From positions 1 through 35,050 of the forward strand of contig RBZT01000643.1 in assembly GCA_003693705.1 (NCBI GenBank): DNA of 35,050 nucleotides. Reading direction: 5' to 3'. Origin of the DNA: Polymyxa betae. Lineage: Eukaryota > Endomyxa > Phytomyxea > Plasmodiophorida > Plasmodiophoridae. The notes under the pieces were generated by a model. It was not told the origin of the DNA. It saw nothing but the letters and a program-made list of their open reading frames with translations, and did no database searches. A program made the position numbers and the translations under genes. This document shows, piece after piece, positions 9,516 through 19,244 of the stretch; the stretch's first letter is position 1, and every line of letters begins with the position of its first letter.

Positions 9516-11840
9516 CAGGGTTGGCAGCCTCCAGGTTTTTTAAGTTTAGGTTTTTAAGTAAAAAAATGGATTTTTTGAAATCCTGAAAATCTAGGTTTTT
9601 TAGGTTTTTTCTCCAGGCGAGTATTGCGTGGATTCTGCGAAGATTATCAATCTCGGTCTCGGCTCTCCACGTTATTCATGGACGACGTTATTCAACTGGA
9701 TTCGCCTTCCGAGCTAGAAGACGACGTACTTGATTCTGAATATGGCGTCATTGCCCTGAATTTGGAGGCATTCAGTACTGAGCCATCCGTTCAACGCCAT
9801 GATTCCCGGAAAAGATCAGGAAGATTCGTTTCACCTATTTGGGACCTGTTCACTGACGAGGAAAATCCTCAAACGTTGAAATCTGCAACATGCAAGCATT
9901 GCAACCAAGTCGTATCCATCTACAAGAAATCCGAATATGCCAAGACGCATTTGCTGAATTTCAAGGCGTTCATCAGTTTTATGGATGGAGTGCGGATGGA
10001 TGAAAGACCGGAGTGGCTCGTCGTTAACAACTAAGGCAAAAAACAGGCAGCATCCACGTCTTCTAGTCAACGATCAATTCGCCATTTTGCTCAACCTCCA
10101 GTATCGGCCTAGATAATAACTGATATCATTGCATTATCATTTAACTGGAACTTCGTTCTTACGAATGGAGGACCCAGCTCTCGCCGAAGCCATGAACTTG
10201 TTGCGACCTGACGAAAATCTACTTCCCGACACAAAACAAAAAACTGTGCCAAGCCGTTCTTTCAGACAAGACTTCTTCTGTTTTACTACCGACGGTTGGT
10301 CAAATCTATGCAACGATGACATTGTTAATTATATGATTTGTGCCCCAAGAAATCGATTTTTCTGGAATCAGTGCCTACCGTGAGCAAGGACATACCGCAG
10401 ATTGGATTGCCTGCGACATCGCACGCGTAATGGAGAGTCTTCCGGAATCTAGATTCTGTGGTGCTGTTACTGACAACACTTCCGCGAACCGCAGCGCATT
10501 GGAAAAGCTGACGCTCGACTTTCAAAACCTGTTCTTCCAGGGATGTATGTCCCATGGACTGCATCTTCTTGTGAAAGACATATTTTCTCCCGCCAAAACC
10601 CGAAGAAAATGCAGATCATGATAGGGCTCCTGCTTTTCCGGATGGGTCCCTATTTGAATAGTTGCTTCACTTTGCGAACGACTGCAAGGAGCTGGTCAAG
10701 TACTTTTATAACCATCATGTAGCCAAAGCTGTTCTAGTCTTGGAACAAGCAGATGCCGGGGCTGTCGCTCTTGTGAAACCGGCTCCAACAAGGTTCAGAA
10801 ATCTGAACTTGACAATTTGTTCTGAATATGGATTTTAGATGGGTAACCCTCCAGGGAGGCTTCAAATCGATTTTGGGCTCTGAAAACCTGATACAAAAAA
10901 TTTGTTAAGGACGCGAGAAGCAGGAGCGAAACGCATCCAAAACATTGTCAACAACGACGATTTTGTCGATCTTCTCCAGAAAATCCATCTCCATTTTGGA
11001 ACCAATCGACTCTCTCCTCTGTAAATATCAATCGGATTCAATTCTTATTTCCCAGGTTGTCAACGATTTCACGTTCACGTTAATGACCTCATTCGGTGAG
11101 CTGCAGACCACTGGAGTCATCACTGAGGTCGAGGGAAACTAACGAAAGAGCTATGAATTTTTGTAAGGCGACGCTCGAGGGTTAGGGTATCTCCTTGACC
11201 CACGTTTTCTGGGCGAAAAATTTCCTTGGGAGTTCCGCTGTGCGTTAGAACAAAAGCTTTTTTAGGTACTCTGTCAATTTGGAAACCAGTCGGCAAGAGG
11301 AAGATAAGATTAAAATCTTCCAGCAGTACACTGAGTTTGTTATCAATGCTCGGTCTCAAAAAGTGAACGATACCTTCCGTTATGACATGTTGATGCGACA
11401 CGTCAAAACCCCTCTTCAGTATTGGTTGGCAGATGAGGCCCAATGGCCTGACTTACATCAGATTGCCTTGAAAGTATTTTCTCTTTCTCCGTCGTCAGCG
11501 TCTTGGGAGCGAAGTTTCTCCAGTAAGGGTTTCATACACTCTGTAACCGTTTAGGCGCAGCGAAAGTTAAAAAACTCTTTATATCCGTTGGAACATTTCC
11601 CAGCTGTCTGAAAAAGCTATCTGTGGTACCGATTCCTGTCCCGATGATGAGGATGACGCACAGGATGTCTAAAAGTACCGCAAAATCGAGTTTTCAGTTG
11701 AGTAGATAAGCATTGCCAATAATGTGTCGAACAAATTTGTGTGGGAATTGCAGGTTAAATGTAGGTTTTTTAAGTTTTTTTAAGGTTTAACCTAAACCTA
11801 GGTTCGTTCGTCCTCTCAAAGTAGGTTTTTCCCAACCCGG
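9516..11840 (+). mobile_element. hAT transposon (DUF659 type) inserted in Copia RT
   Basis: The ends are imperfect inverted repeats: cagggttgg at 9516-9524 and ccaacccgg at 11832-11840. The flanks agatttgc (9508-9515) and agattcga (11841-11848) agree at six of eight positions and fit the 8-bp duplication of hAT elements. Both ends carry several aggttttt/taggtttttt motifs, typical subterminal repeats. Deleting the element with one flank joins the Copia frame as LLGIRIYHDPDPRSIFISQE, strong support for the exact limits. Length is 2325 bp. Confidence 0.88.
9678..11672 (+). pseudogene. hAT transposase, DUF659 type, broken
   Basis: The chosen start, ATG at 9678, gives MDDVIQLDSPSELEDDVLDS. A BED-like finger follows (VSPIWDLFTDEENPQ..., CKHCNQVV, KTHLLNFKAF); a Cys usually stands where the Phe of LNF is, so the finger may be damaged. 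Separate frames then give HYHLTGTSFLRMEDPALAEA and CFTTDGWSN (10129-10383), HTADWIACDIARV, AVTDNTSANRSAL and FQGCMSHGLHLLVKDIF (10340-10621), NDCKELVKYFYNHHVAKAVL (about 10677), and the C-terminal dimerisation region YWLADEAQWPDLHQIALKVF with SASWERSFSSKGFIHS (11279-11554). After a shift it ends CPDDEDDAQDV at about 11672. Between 10800 and 11270 motifs are lost. At least five lesions are present. Confidence 0.85.
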
Positions 11841-11848
11841 AGATTCGA

Positions 11849-12679
11849 ATGCCCAGCAGGCGTGTGGGCTCCCCCAAATCGGTCACTTCCCAATTTTGCG
11901 AAATCAGATCGATATCCGATTTGCAGATGTGCTGGTTCTTGTGCGCCCGAAGGATGTCATCTACATGGACGCCAAGAAGAACGATATTGTCGCCATCTCG
12001 ATGTACATAAATGCATGGATCGGCAATTGTCCGTCAGAGCTGGAGCTTATTGACCAGGAAGGAATCCAGCTGCTGGTTCCAGATCATGCCAGCGTGTCTT
12101 AGGCCGTATAAGGCTTTGTTCAATCTGCAGACAGCTTTTCTTGGACAGAATTTCAAAACCTTCGAGTTGTTTCATGTACATTTCTTCGCTAATATCACCA
12201 TTTAATAACGACCAGACAACGTCAATCTGGCGAAGTTGCTGAGAATATTGGGCTGCAAATGCCAGGAGGACGCGAAGCGATTTCTGATGGGCTACCGGGG
12301 CGAATGTTTCGTCATAGTCGATGCCGGCACCCTGTGAGAGCCCCTTGACCACAAATCTGGCCTTAAACGTACGAACAGTTCCATCGTTCATCAGATTGGG
12401 CTTCACACTGAATACCCATTTGCACGCGATAGCTTTTCGTCCGGGAGGTAGTGATTGCAATGTCCATGTTTTAAAGTCCGTCCATTGTTTCATTTCTTTA
12501 GCCATTGCGTCATACCATTGTCCAGAGAACCTGCCCGATAACGTTTCAGATAAGGATTGAGGAACGTATATATCGGAGGTCTTGAGGTTTTTTAATCTGG
12601 CCTTTGAAGGTCTGTCAGGTTCGTATGAGCCGATTGAGGGCTGGTGGATACTTGATTGGCGCTTGCGTGTCATGCCCAT
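11849..12679 (-). pseudogene. Copia polyprotein: reverse transcriptase, N-terminal and YVDD part
   Basis: The minus strand reads QWYDAMAKEMKQWTDFKTWT, GRKAIACKWVFSVK, FKARFVVKGLSQGAGIDYDE (continuing TFAPV) and LRQIDVVWSLLNGDISEEMY, all standard Copia RT blocks. After a frame change near 12100 it continues with the catalytic box as HVDDIL; the first residue is normally Tyr, so this is one substitution from YVDD. Then come EVTDLGEPTRLLGIRI and the hAT insertion at 11848. The remaining RT lies at 9507 and below. The N-terminal side joins the integrase linker once the solo LTR at 12668-13218 is removed. Confidence 0.88.
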
Positions 12680-13218
12680 TGAGCATGACAGTACGCGCAG
12701 TCGACCACCAGGCAGTCGTACTGGCCCTCCCTGAGGGGCTGCGCGGAGGGCTGCGCCCCTGCTGACGACTCCTATAGGGGAAGAGCCCTAACTGTCACGG
12801 ACTGCGCGGGTCCCCTCGTCTCCCAACTATGAATGGCGAGGAGCGGCCTCCACGGAACCATTCCGATCAACTCCAAAATTCATACGTTTCTCATCTCGTC
12901 TCCGACTCCCTATTGCTTTGTTCTCTCGCCTCGCCTCACCTCCGACTTCCCTCCGACCTTCGTCTCCGCTCCGCCTCCGTCTCACCGGCACCGTTCCGTC
13001 CTTCCTACGCTCCACTCCGATCTTCTCTCCGCTCCACTCCGCTCCTCTCTCCGATCCACTCCGTACCCGCCGCTCCGCCTCCGAGGACTCCCTGACGTCG
13101 CTCCGTTGCAGGACACCAGTCCCCCGCGTCCTACCCTCCGCTCCCGAGTCATCGCACCGCTGATCTATCCAATAAAAGGGGACATTTTACTCCATACTAA
13201 CATTGCGGTCTTCTACCA
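12668..13218 (+). repeat. Solo LTR (probably Gypsy), 551 bp
   Basis: The segment begins tgtcatgcccattgagcatg and ends ctacca, in the TG...CA form. Its first 23 bp contain an 8-bp inverted repeat (tgtcatgc ... gcatgaca). The centre is a pyrimidine-rich tract of repeated ctccgctccactccg-like units, followed by aataaaagg (13171-13179) as a possible poly(A) signal, so it reads left to right. Flanks cttgc(g) and ctcgc(c) resemble a 5-bp target duplication with one change. Deleting it restores the Copia frame as ARRPPGERQSSIHQ. Its parent family is not identified; the open frames inside it are chance. Confidence 0.72.
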
Positions 13219-14310
13219 CTCGCCAGGGGGCCGTCTTGCACGAGTGCTTGAGCGTCTAGTCTGAGAGGGCTCGTCCGTATCAGGTCGTAAATCAGGATGA
13301 TTTGTGACCGAATTGTTTGAAGTCGCATCATCGTCATCTGGATTGATTTTATTGATTTGTACAACTTGAGTTTCATTTGTGCAGGAACCCACTGGAGACA
13401 GCAGATGGAGCTCAGCGTGATCTGAAAATTGATCGGCGCTCATCGAACGCGGGCCGTCGCGGCAAAATTGAATGTAAAATCGTTTTCATTAAATTCGACA
13501 TCTCAACCGAAATTGGGTCATAAAGCAGGAAGACCTTCTGTGAACTCGCATACTCAATATGAGTCGCTTTTTGTGCTCGAAAGTCCAGCTTTGTCCACTG
13601 ATGGTCATGAATGTGTCGAAAGGCGTTACAGCGGAAAACACGTAGGTAATGCAGATCTTGGGTTTTGTGGAAAAGTGTTTCATACGGAGTGATGTGGAGA
13701 TCGAGAGAAGGTGAGCCGTCGGCTGTAAATGTGTGTTGCAGCCAGGATAGCCCAGGGGAAAAACGTTTCATTCTTTCGGCGAACCCATTTGATTTGGAAT
13801 AACCTGGAACGGTGGTTCGGTGATGTGTGCCCTTGGCCTGGAGAGATATTCTTGCTGCCTGAGACATGTACTCGCCACCATTGTCAGTTTGAAATTCCTT
13901 GATCGAGACGCCATGTCGGTTGGTGAATGCTGAAGCGAAGCATTTGAAGCTGTCAAGTTGTTCGGACTTGTGCTTGAGAAGAGCAACGGTACAGAATCTT
14001 GTGCAGTTGTCGATATAGGTGACAAAATAGATTTGGCCTTTGATTCCTGTGGTTGAGAACGGCCCCATCAGGTCTCTGACGATGAGCTCTCCCGGACATG
14101 ATGTTTTAAACGGGCTGCGCACCGGGAAAGGTTTTCTTGTCATTTTTCCCTTATACACGGCTCGCAAAACTTTGGCTTATTTTTGCTGATTTCTGATCCT
14201 AATGCTCCAATGTCACCAAGACGCCGAAAATCCTCGAAATTGGTGTGAGCGAGTCTTAGATGCCAAGTCTCAAGCGGGATCGGCTGTTTTCTTGAGCTGG
14301 CAAATGCGCC
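13219..14310 (-). pseudogene. Copia integrase and linker
   Basis: From about 14280 leftwards the minus strand gives the zinc-binding region WHLRLAHTNFEDFRRL then PKFCEPC (HX4H and CX2C), a frame change, then KMTRKPFP, GELIVRDLMGPFS (first Asp), YIDNCTRF, EFQTDNGGEYMS (second Asp) and GYSKSNGFAERMKR (acidic residue). The pattern D...D...E is present. A shift near 13430 moves into the linker TNETQVVQINKINPDDDDAT, then SQTRRSSTRARRPPGE, which ends at the solo LTR. In the family this enzyme inserts the cDNA into the genome. It is inactive here because of the frameshifts. Confidence 0.87.
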
Positions 14311-14413
14311 AGTTTGATGAATTGGAAGTGAATCCGGTTTTAGACGATACAGATTATCAGGGCTTTTCTTAATCTGAGCAATGACATCACCTCGAGGTGG
14401 CTGGAAGTCCTTG

Positions 14414-14930
14414 TCACTGAAAGGATAGGAGAAATTTTAGACCGAGGCATGTGGCTTGACCGGGCGAGTATAAATTCGTTCCAAGGTTGGGTACACCGAA
14501 AACATCACTTAATTTCAGCTGACTTCGGGAAAGAGTAATTGAGAACTTCCCACGTTCAGAAGCATGTATTAGTGAATTGTCTCTGAGCTGTACGACGAGA
14601 TTACTGTGTAGTGACTCAAAGGCAGAAATCGGTGACGAATCAAAAGTCATGTGATTGGAGCAGCCGGTGTCAAAACACCAATCCGAGTCTTTGGGCGAAA
14701 TGCGACTTGGTGCAGATGACGCTGAGAATTAGGATGAAAATTGTTATGTTTTATCAGATTCATTTTTAACCTTGCGTGACTTCCAGTCAGCCGGACGAAG
14801 GTGCGGGTGCTGTGTGTAGTATTGCTCATTGGAATGTGACATGTGAGGATGAACACGGCAGCGGCTGCGTTTTGTCGTGGCTTGTGCTTGCAAAATGACC
14901 GACTCTTGACCTTAACGGCCTTCCTCATTT
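14414..14930 (-). pseudogene. Copia zinc knuckle and protease
   Basis: The minus strand has a Cys/His-rich stretch (RCRVHPHMSHSNEQYYTQHP) where the gag zinc knuckle is expected, then DWCFDTGCSNHMTFDSSP with the Asp of the aspartic protease in a DTG context, and QLKLSDVFGVPNLGTNLYSP, the usual strand before the integrase. In the family this domain cleaves the polyprotein. Frame changes at about 14648 and 14900 separate it from gag. Confidence 0.75.
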
Positions 14931-15154
14931 AACAGAATAGCAGTGATCTTGGTAAGAGTTAGCTTGTCAACATCATGAAAATCAAGTGCACTTGCAACAC
15001 CAGCAAACCGAACATCCAAATTCATAATCACTAGAGCAGCGATTAGTTTGTTAGAGACTTCAATGCCGCTGCCGTTAAGTTCTCGGGCAAGATAAAAAAC
15101 GGTTGGTGCGACAACATATTTTGGAGGGGATCGAACCTGCCAACGATTCAGCAA
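14912..15154 (-). pseudogene. Copia gag fragment (C-terminal part)
   Basis: The minus strand reads LNGSGIEVSNKLIAALVIMN, then SALDFHDVDKLTLTKITAIL and LNEEGR. This matches the UBN2/gag-polypeptide pattern of Copia (L.L...I.D......IL..LP..Y; LT...+...L..EE.R). The protein is cut at its N-terminal side: beyond about 15100 the frame no longer resembles gag and the sequence becomes Gypsy RNase H from 15195. The join probably reflects a deletion or recombination. Confidence 0.68.
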
Positions 15155-15194
15155 CCTGATCTCCGCGAAATAGGGGAGATTCTTGTGATCGCAC

Positions 15195-15516
15195 GAACGC
15201 TTCGACGATCGCCAATAATTCCTTGTCGGGGGTGATGTAGTTTATTTCGGCGGGATTAAGATTTCTGGAGAGGAATGCCATTGGGTGACGCTTGGCATCT
15301 TCCTCAGGCTGTGATAGAACCATTCCAAATGCGAAGTCAGACGGGACGGTCTCGAGATAACATTGCCGGTCGGATGTGAAAATGGGCGAGTATGGGTGCT
15401 TTACAGAACTCCGTTTCCAATCTCCTTAAAGCAAAAGTCGGCTAATGTTGTCCAGACGATGATTTCGGTCCTTTTGCTCAGGTCGTGCAACGGTTTAACG
15501 ATCTCAGCGTTTCCCT
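15195..15516 (-). pseudogene. Gypsy RT/RNase H fragment
   Basis: The minus strand reads AEIVKPLHDLSKRTEIIVWT (about 15510-15450), the RT-to-RNase H connection of Ty3/gypsy, then CFKEIGNGVL, a frame change, and FAFGMVLSQ, MAFLSRNLNPAEINYITPDK, ELLAIVEAF, the first part of the RNase H. The frame stops resembling Gypsy after VEAF (15195). This is the downstream continuation of the RT at 18381-18960 once the solo LTR and its hAT are removed. The end of RNase H and all of integrase are missing, so the 3' half of this Gypsy is lost at the Copia junction. Confidence 0.8.
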
Positions 15517-15723
15517 TGTTGAAAGTCTGAAGAGGATTTGTCTTCTGACTTGAACTACGAATATTGATCCTGCGGTTAGACAACCAATAACAGAATGAAC
15601 TGCATTATTATGAAATGAGAATTATATAGGATAAAGCATACTAGGGGACTTCCATAGTGTCAAAACTCCGCGGCGGACTTTCCACCTACCAGTGTTCTTG
15701 CCACTCTCCACAGTGTCAGCCGG

Positions 15724-18222
15724 TAGGGTTGATTAGTCGACTAAGTTGGCTCAAGTCGACTAGAGAGATGTCTAGTGACTACAAGCCGACTAAAGCAAAT
15801 GATTAGTCACTACAAGTCGAATGAGATGAATCTTGCGTACAGAATATCCGTCACGGGATTGCGGACTTGGAAGCTTGGAATTGGCAAATTGGGACAGTCC
15901 AGAGTCCCGTAGTTGGTCGACCGACGAGCTGCGCTTGTCAAGCCATGTCGTCTGCGGCGCCGTCAGACATTTGTAGCGAGCCGGTCGATCTGAGCTGCAT
16001 TACCGAAGATGAAAACGACGATAACACTGCCAGGGTGTCTTCGCACTCGCAAACCCCATCTCGAAACAGCTCCAGACAATCCGATGTCTTCGCATACATC
16101 CACGAAGATCTATTAGACAGTGACAAGCCATGGCTCTGCACCATTTGCAAGGAAAACAAGCTGGATCAAAAATGGGAGACCAAGAATACAGGGAATTTCG
16201 GGCTGTACCTGCGCCAAAAGCATTCCGAGATATATCAACCTGCGCAAAACATTCAAGCAAGCATGAAGCACTTTTTCAAGTCTACAAATCCTCTGAAACG
16301 TAAATTCAATTCCTCGAGCATGTCTTCTGCCGAAAAACAGTATGCAGACCGAAAGCTTTGCGACTGGATTGTAAACCATTCCCAACCATTTAAGGTAGTA
16401 GAGCAAAGTGATTTCATCGAATTCTGTGAGGCCCTGAGAGAAGAATATGTGCTACCTAAACGCAGCACTGTACGAGATCGCATCATGAAGAGATGGGCTG
16501 ATTTGAAGTCGTCCGTGAGAGCACAATTACTAAAGGATCTTGCTGATCGTAGATTGGGATTAACAACGGATATGTGGACATCAGCAGCTAAACGCGGTTA
16601 CATGGTAGTCACCGCCCACTATGTCGATCATGCATGGGAAATGAAATCTGTTTTAATCAGTCAGGGTTCTGTATCCCCAAAGTGGTGGCTCGGTGACCAT
16701 CTACTAGCCGCAGCTGTGGACATGGATTCCAGACTACAGAGCTCGGTTTGGGCTCTGACTACAGAAAACGCCTCCAACAACGAGATAATGTGTCAGCGGA
16801 TTAACAGCCGGCTACAAGATCTCATTGATGAAGCAAATATCTCCGCAATTCCTGACGAGGCATCAGCAGATCACCATCAAACTACGATGTACACAATGGG
16901 TGGTGGATCGGGGGTTGCGAATACAGCTTTTCTTCTGTCCTGAATGGCCCAAACTTTGCAGCTTGGCATCAAACATGGAATGTTGTGCTGTCGAAATCTT
17001 GATGTTGCTATCGGTCGTTTTCGGGATACCATCAAAAAATTTTCGACTCACCAAAGCTGTTGGAGGCTTTGAAGGCGTTATGTACCTCTCTCAATATAAC
17101 TTGGCGAAACCTCGAGTTGGACGTCGAATTTCTATGGAACAGTACATGGTCTATGCTGAATTCCTTTGTCCTGCTACGAACATCAATTGAAGAGCTTCTT
17201 AGAAGAATTCGAGAGCGCCATGTAAGTTACTGTGAATTTACCATTGCACCTACTGATCCTCTGGCTTCTGAAATTCCTGCTGAAATCTGGTATGCTGTTC
17301 AAGACTTTTGCAATTTTCTTCAACCATTTAAAGACGCCACTGTTCTCCTGTCTGCATCACATTATCCGACTTTGGGAATGTCACTTCCTGTAATCTTTAC
17401 CATTCTCCAGCACGTCAAAAAGTCAATTCAAGCTGCGAATGGCTTTAAATCTATATTGGCCATCAAATTCGCGAAAGCCGTTCAGGATAAAATGGAGTCT
17501 TACTATGATAAGATCAACCAGAGCCATGTTCAGATCGCAGCAGCGCTAGATCCGCGCATCAAAGGATATCTCAACAAAATGGGCCTTTCCCAATCAACTG
17601 TTATATTTCTGGTCTTACGCGAATATGAGGCCTTTTACAGAGCTCAATACGAGTGTTATTCCGCAAGAAAGCAAGCTGTTGAGACTGCCGAGGCCCAAAG
17701 TGGGAATGCGGGCACTTTAATGAATAGTTTTATGGATGTATTCGACGAAGATGAAGGAAAAGCAGTGGTGATGCTCAGTCGCTTGAACCATTTCAAAACG
17801 AACTAGAACGTTGGTTCTCTTATGCCCCAATGAAATTGGATCAAAGCTCCCACGATGTTTTAATGTGGTTTTAGCTCAATTTGGCGTTATTTCCCTGGGT
17901 GGCGTTTATGGCAAGGGGCTATCTAGGAGTAACAGCCACTTCAGTTCCGAGTGAGGTGGCTTTTTCACGCTCTGGAACGGTTGTCAGCAAAACACGTGCA
18001 CGGCTGGGCGACGATGCTGTGCAAGCAATTTGCGAAATGAAGTCATTTCTCAGTTTTTTGAAGTAGATTTTAAATAAAAAGCTGAACTTTTGTTTACTCG
18101 TTTTTAGTCGACTTTAGTCGACTTGAGTCAACTAGAAGATATGTTGAGTGACTAGAAGTCGACTGGGCACTGTCGACTGTAGTCGACTGTAGTCGACTAT
18201 ATAGTCGAATCTGACACCCCTA
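15724..18222 (+). mobile_element. hAT transposon (Ac-like, BED finger) inside the solo LTR
   Basis: The ends are tagggttgattagtcgact (15724) and, read on the other strand, taggggtgtcagattcgact (18222). Flanks cagccgg (15717-15723) and cagcccgg (18223-18230) match apart from one missing C, as an 8-bp hAT duplication would. Both subterminal regions are packed with the palindromic motif gtcgac and its agtcgact/a variants: about seven on the right (18106-18209) and several on the left (15735-15830), the usual form of transposase-binding sites. Length is 2499 bp. Confidence 0.9.
15945..18066 (+). pseudogene. hAT transposase (Ac-like), broken
   Basis: The chosen start, ATG at 15945, gives MSSAAPSDICSEPVDLSCIT; a longer frame from 15867 starts at a non-ATG codon. 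An acidic/Ser-rich N-terminus leads to a BED finger (WLCTICKENKLDQKWETKNT, NFGLYLRQKHSEIY); a Tyr stands where a His is usual. Then come LGLTTDMWTS with the first catalytic Asp and VWALTTENASNNEIM, where the family has Asp rather than Glu. An in-frame TGA at 16941 interrupts, reading continues QTLQLGIKHGM and VAIGRFRDTIKKFSTH, a shift at about 17050 leads to 17060-17806 (IWYAVQDFCNFLQPFKDATV, VQIAAALDPRIKGYL), and another shift leads to WFSYAP..., a TAG, and the dimerisation box GVTATSVPSEVAFSRSGTVV ending at 18066. Four lesions in all. Confidence 0.88.
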
Positions 18223-18380
18223 CAGCCCGGTCTCTCTTGTTCACCCTCGGAACTCAGGTTCGCCCGCCCTTCCTTGTAATGAACGACTGGCTGGTCCCAG
18301 TTGCCAGGAGTTGCAGCCCTTACTGAGGTCACCGGTGCATTTCCAACATTTCTTGAAAAAATCCCATCCTTCAATTGCTC

Positions 18381-19010
18381 TCCTCGAACATCATTCGGAG
18401 CTGCCCATGTTCGGATTATCTCGGTCTTTCTTGGGCCCATATTGATGAAATTATTCGAAACGACCCACCCTAACGTTCGGCCTGGTACACATCAAATGCG
18501 CACATTTCCAGTTTCACATACAGGCCTCCTCCGCTCAATATTCCCAATACGGACCAGTCTTTCCTTGTAAGCTGCTCTGCGTTCTCGGAGATTAACAAGT
18601 CGTCAGATATATCATCACAAATTTCTCAATGTATTCTCGGAACAAGTCGTTCATCAACATTTGGAAGGACGCGGGCGCGTTCATAAGTCCGAATGGCATC
18701 ACTGTATTCGACATGGTCATATTTGCGGAGAATGGGGTCTTCCAGTCGTCTCTGGCCTTCATCCGGACAAGTTTGTATGCTCTGGTAAAGATCATGGCAG
18801 CCCTGAGATGACGAAAGATACTTCTGGTGATCACTTATAAGTACAGCTCGCGTTTCTTACTCTCATTCAGTCCTTATAGTCCTAGCAAAGTTGGAGGCTC
18901 TCGTCCTTGTTCCCTGTGAACCGAATTGGCTGGCCGAATGACGACTTGGAAAAGCGAACGAAGCCTTTTTTGCGATTTTCTTCTAGGCACTCTCTTAACG
19001 CGGCTTTCTC
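18381..19010 (-). pseudogene. Gypsy reverse transcriptase, broken
   Basis: Pieces on the minus strand read in order: AALRECLEENRKKGFVRFSK then SSFGQPI (about 19010-18930); SIFRHLRAAMIFTRAYKLVR, then DDWKTPF, VMPFGLMNAPASFQMLMNDL and EYIEKFVMIYL (18834-18600), matching DEWKTAF...MPFGLxNAPAxFQ and the catalytic YLDD region; a one-base shift right at YL leads to DDLLISENAEQLTRKDWSVL and YVKLEMCAFDVY; another shift gives PRKTEIIRTWAAPNDVRG (about 18430-18380). The catalytic box is therefore destroyed by a frameshift between its Leu and Asp residues. The usual FLGL block after VRG is not recognisable. Confidence 0.85.
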
Positions 19011-19244
19011 TTTGAGACAGAGGAGATACAGGCACCGCCTTGGTAGCTAGACGTCGTGCCCGATCAGTTTTATTCCGCAGTCCGAAGATCGATGAAGCGG
19101 CACTGGGTCTGCAGACGACTTGCAGTCGAAGACGCCTGCGTATTCTTTGTAGTTCTAGGGGACAGATGCTGGTGCTGCTCAATTCGAGCTTGGCTGGTTA
19201 GCGGAAATCTTGATTCAATCTTGAACGTCTGTGGACTTGCCCAG

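Larger units (their letters stand above)
8243..15150 (-). mobile_element. Ty1/copia retrotransposon, 5'-truncated, with three nested insertions
   Basis: Reading leftward from about 15150 the order is gag (about 15100-14912), zinc knuckle and protease (about 14890-14414), integrase (14300-13412), reverse transcriptase (12679-11849 and 9507-9464), then RNase H (9334-8560), polypurine tract and 3' LTR. This gag-PR-IN-RT-RH order defines Ty1/copia. It is interrupted by a solo LTR (12668-13218), a hAT (9516-11840) and a MITE (9337-9461). The 5' LTR and the start of gag are missing: the sequence passes into a Gypsy RNase H fragment at about 15100-15195. Stops and frameshifts make it inactive. Confidence 0.85.
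15517..18348 (-). repeat. Solo Copia-type LTR (~325 bp) split by a hAT
   Basis: The two parts are 15517-15723 and 18231-18348. On the minus strand it starts TGTTGGAAATG (18348) and ends CTTTCAACA (15517), similar to the TGTTGAAG...CTTTAACA ends of the Copia LTR at 8243-8518. Both share, in the same order, TATATAA, CATAATA, TTCATTCT and ATATTCGTAG. Flanks (minus strand) agaaa and aggga agree at three of five positions, and removing LTR plus one flank joins the Gypsy frame as GIFSRNAEIVKPLHD. It is therefore a solo LTR of a related Copia family in the same orientation. Confidence 0.7.

Noticed and set aside
12829-13264. Overlapping 143-, 88- and 81-codon plus-strand frames rich in Pro, Ser and Arg
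   Set aside because: They come from the pyrimidine-rich core of the solo LTR, where all frames lack stops because of composition, and they run out of the LTR into antisense Copia.
15128-15138. Minus-strand aggttcgatcc, resembling a tRNA B box
   Set aside because: The would-be T stem does not pair (gcagg against cccct) and no A box, anticodon arm or acceptor stem fits around it.
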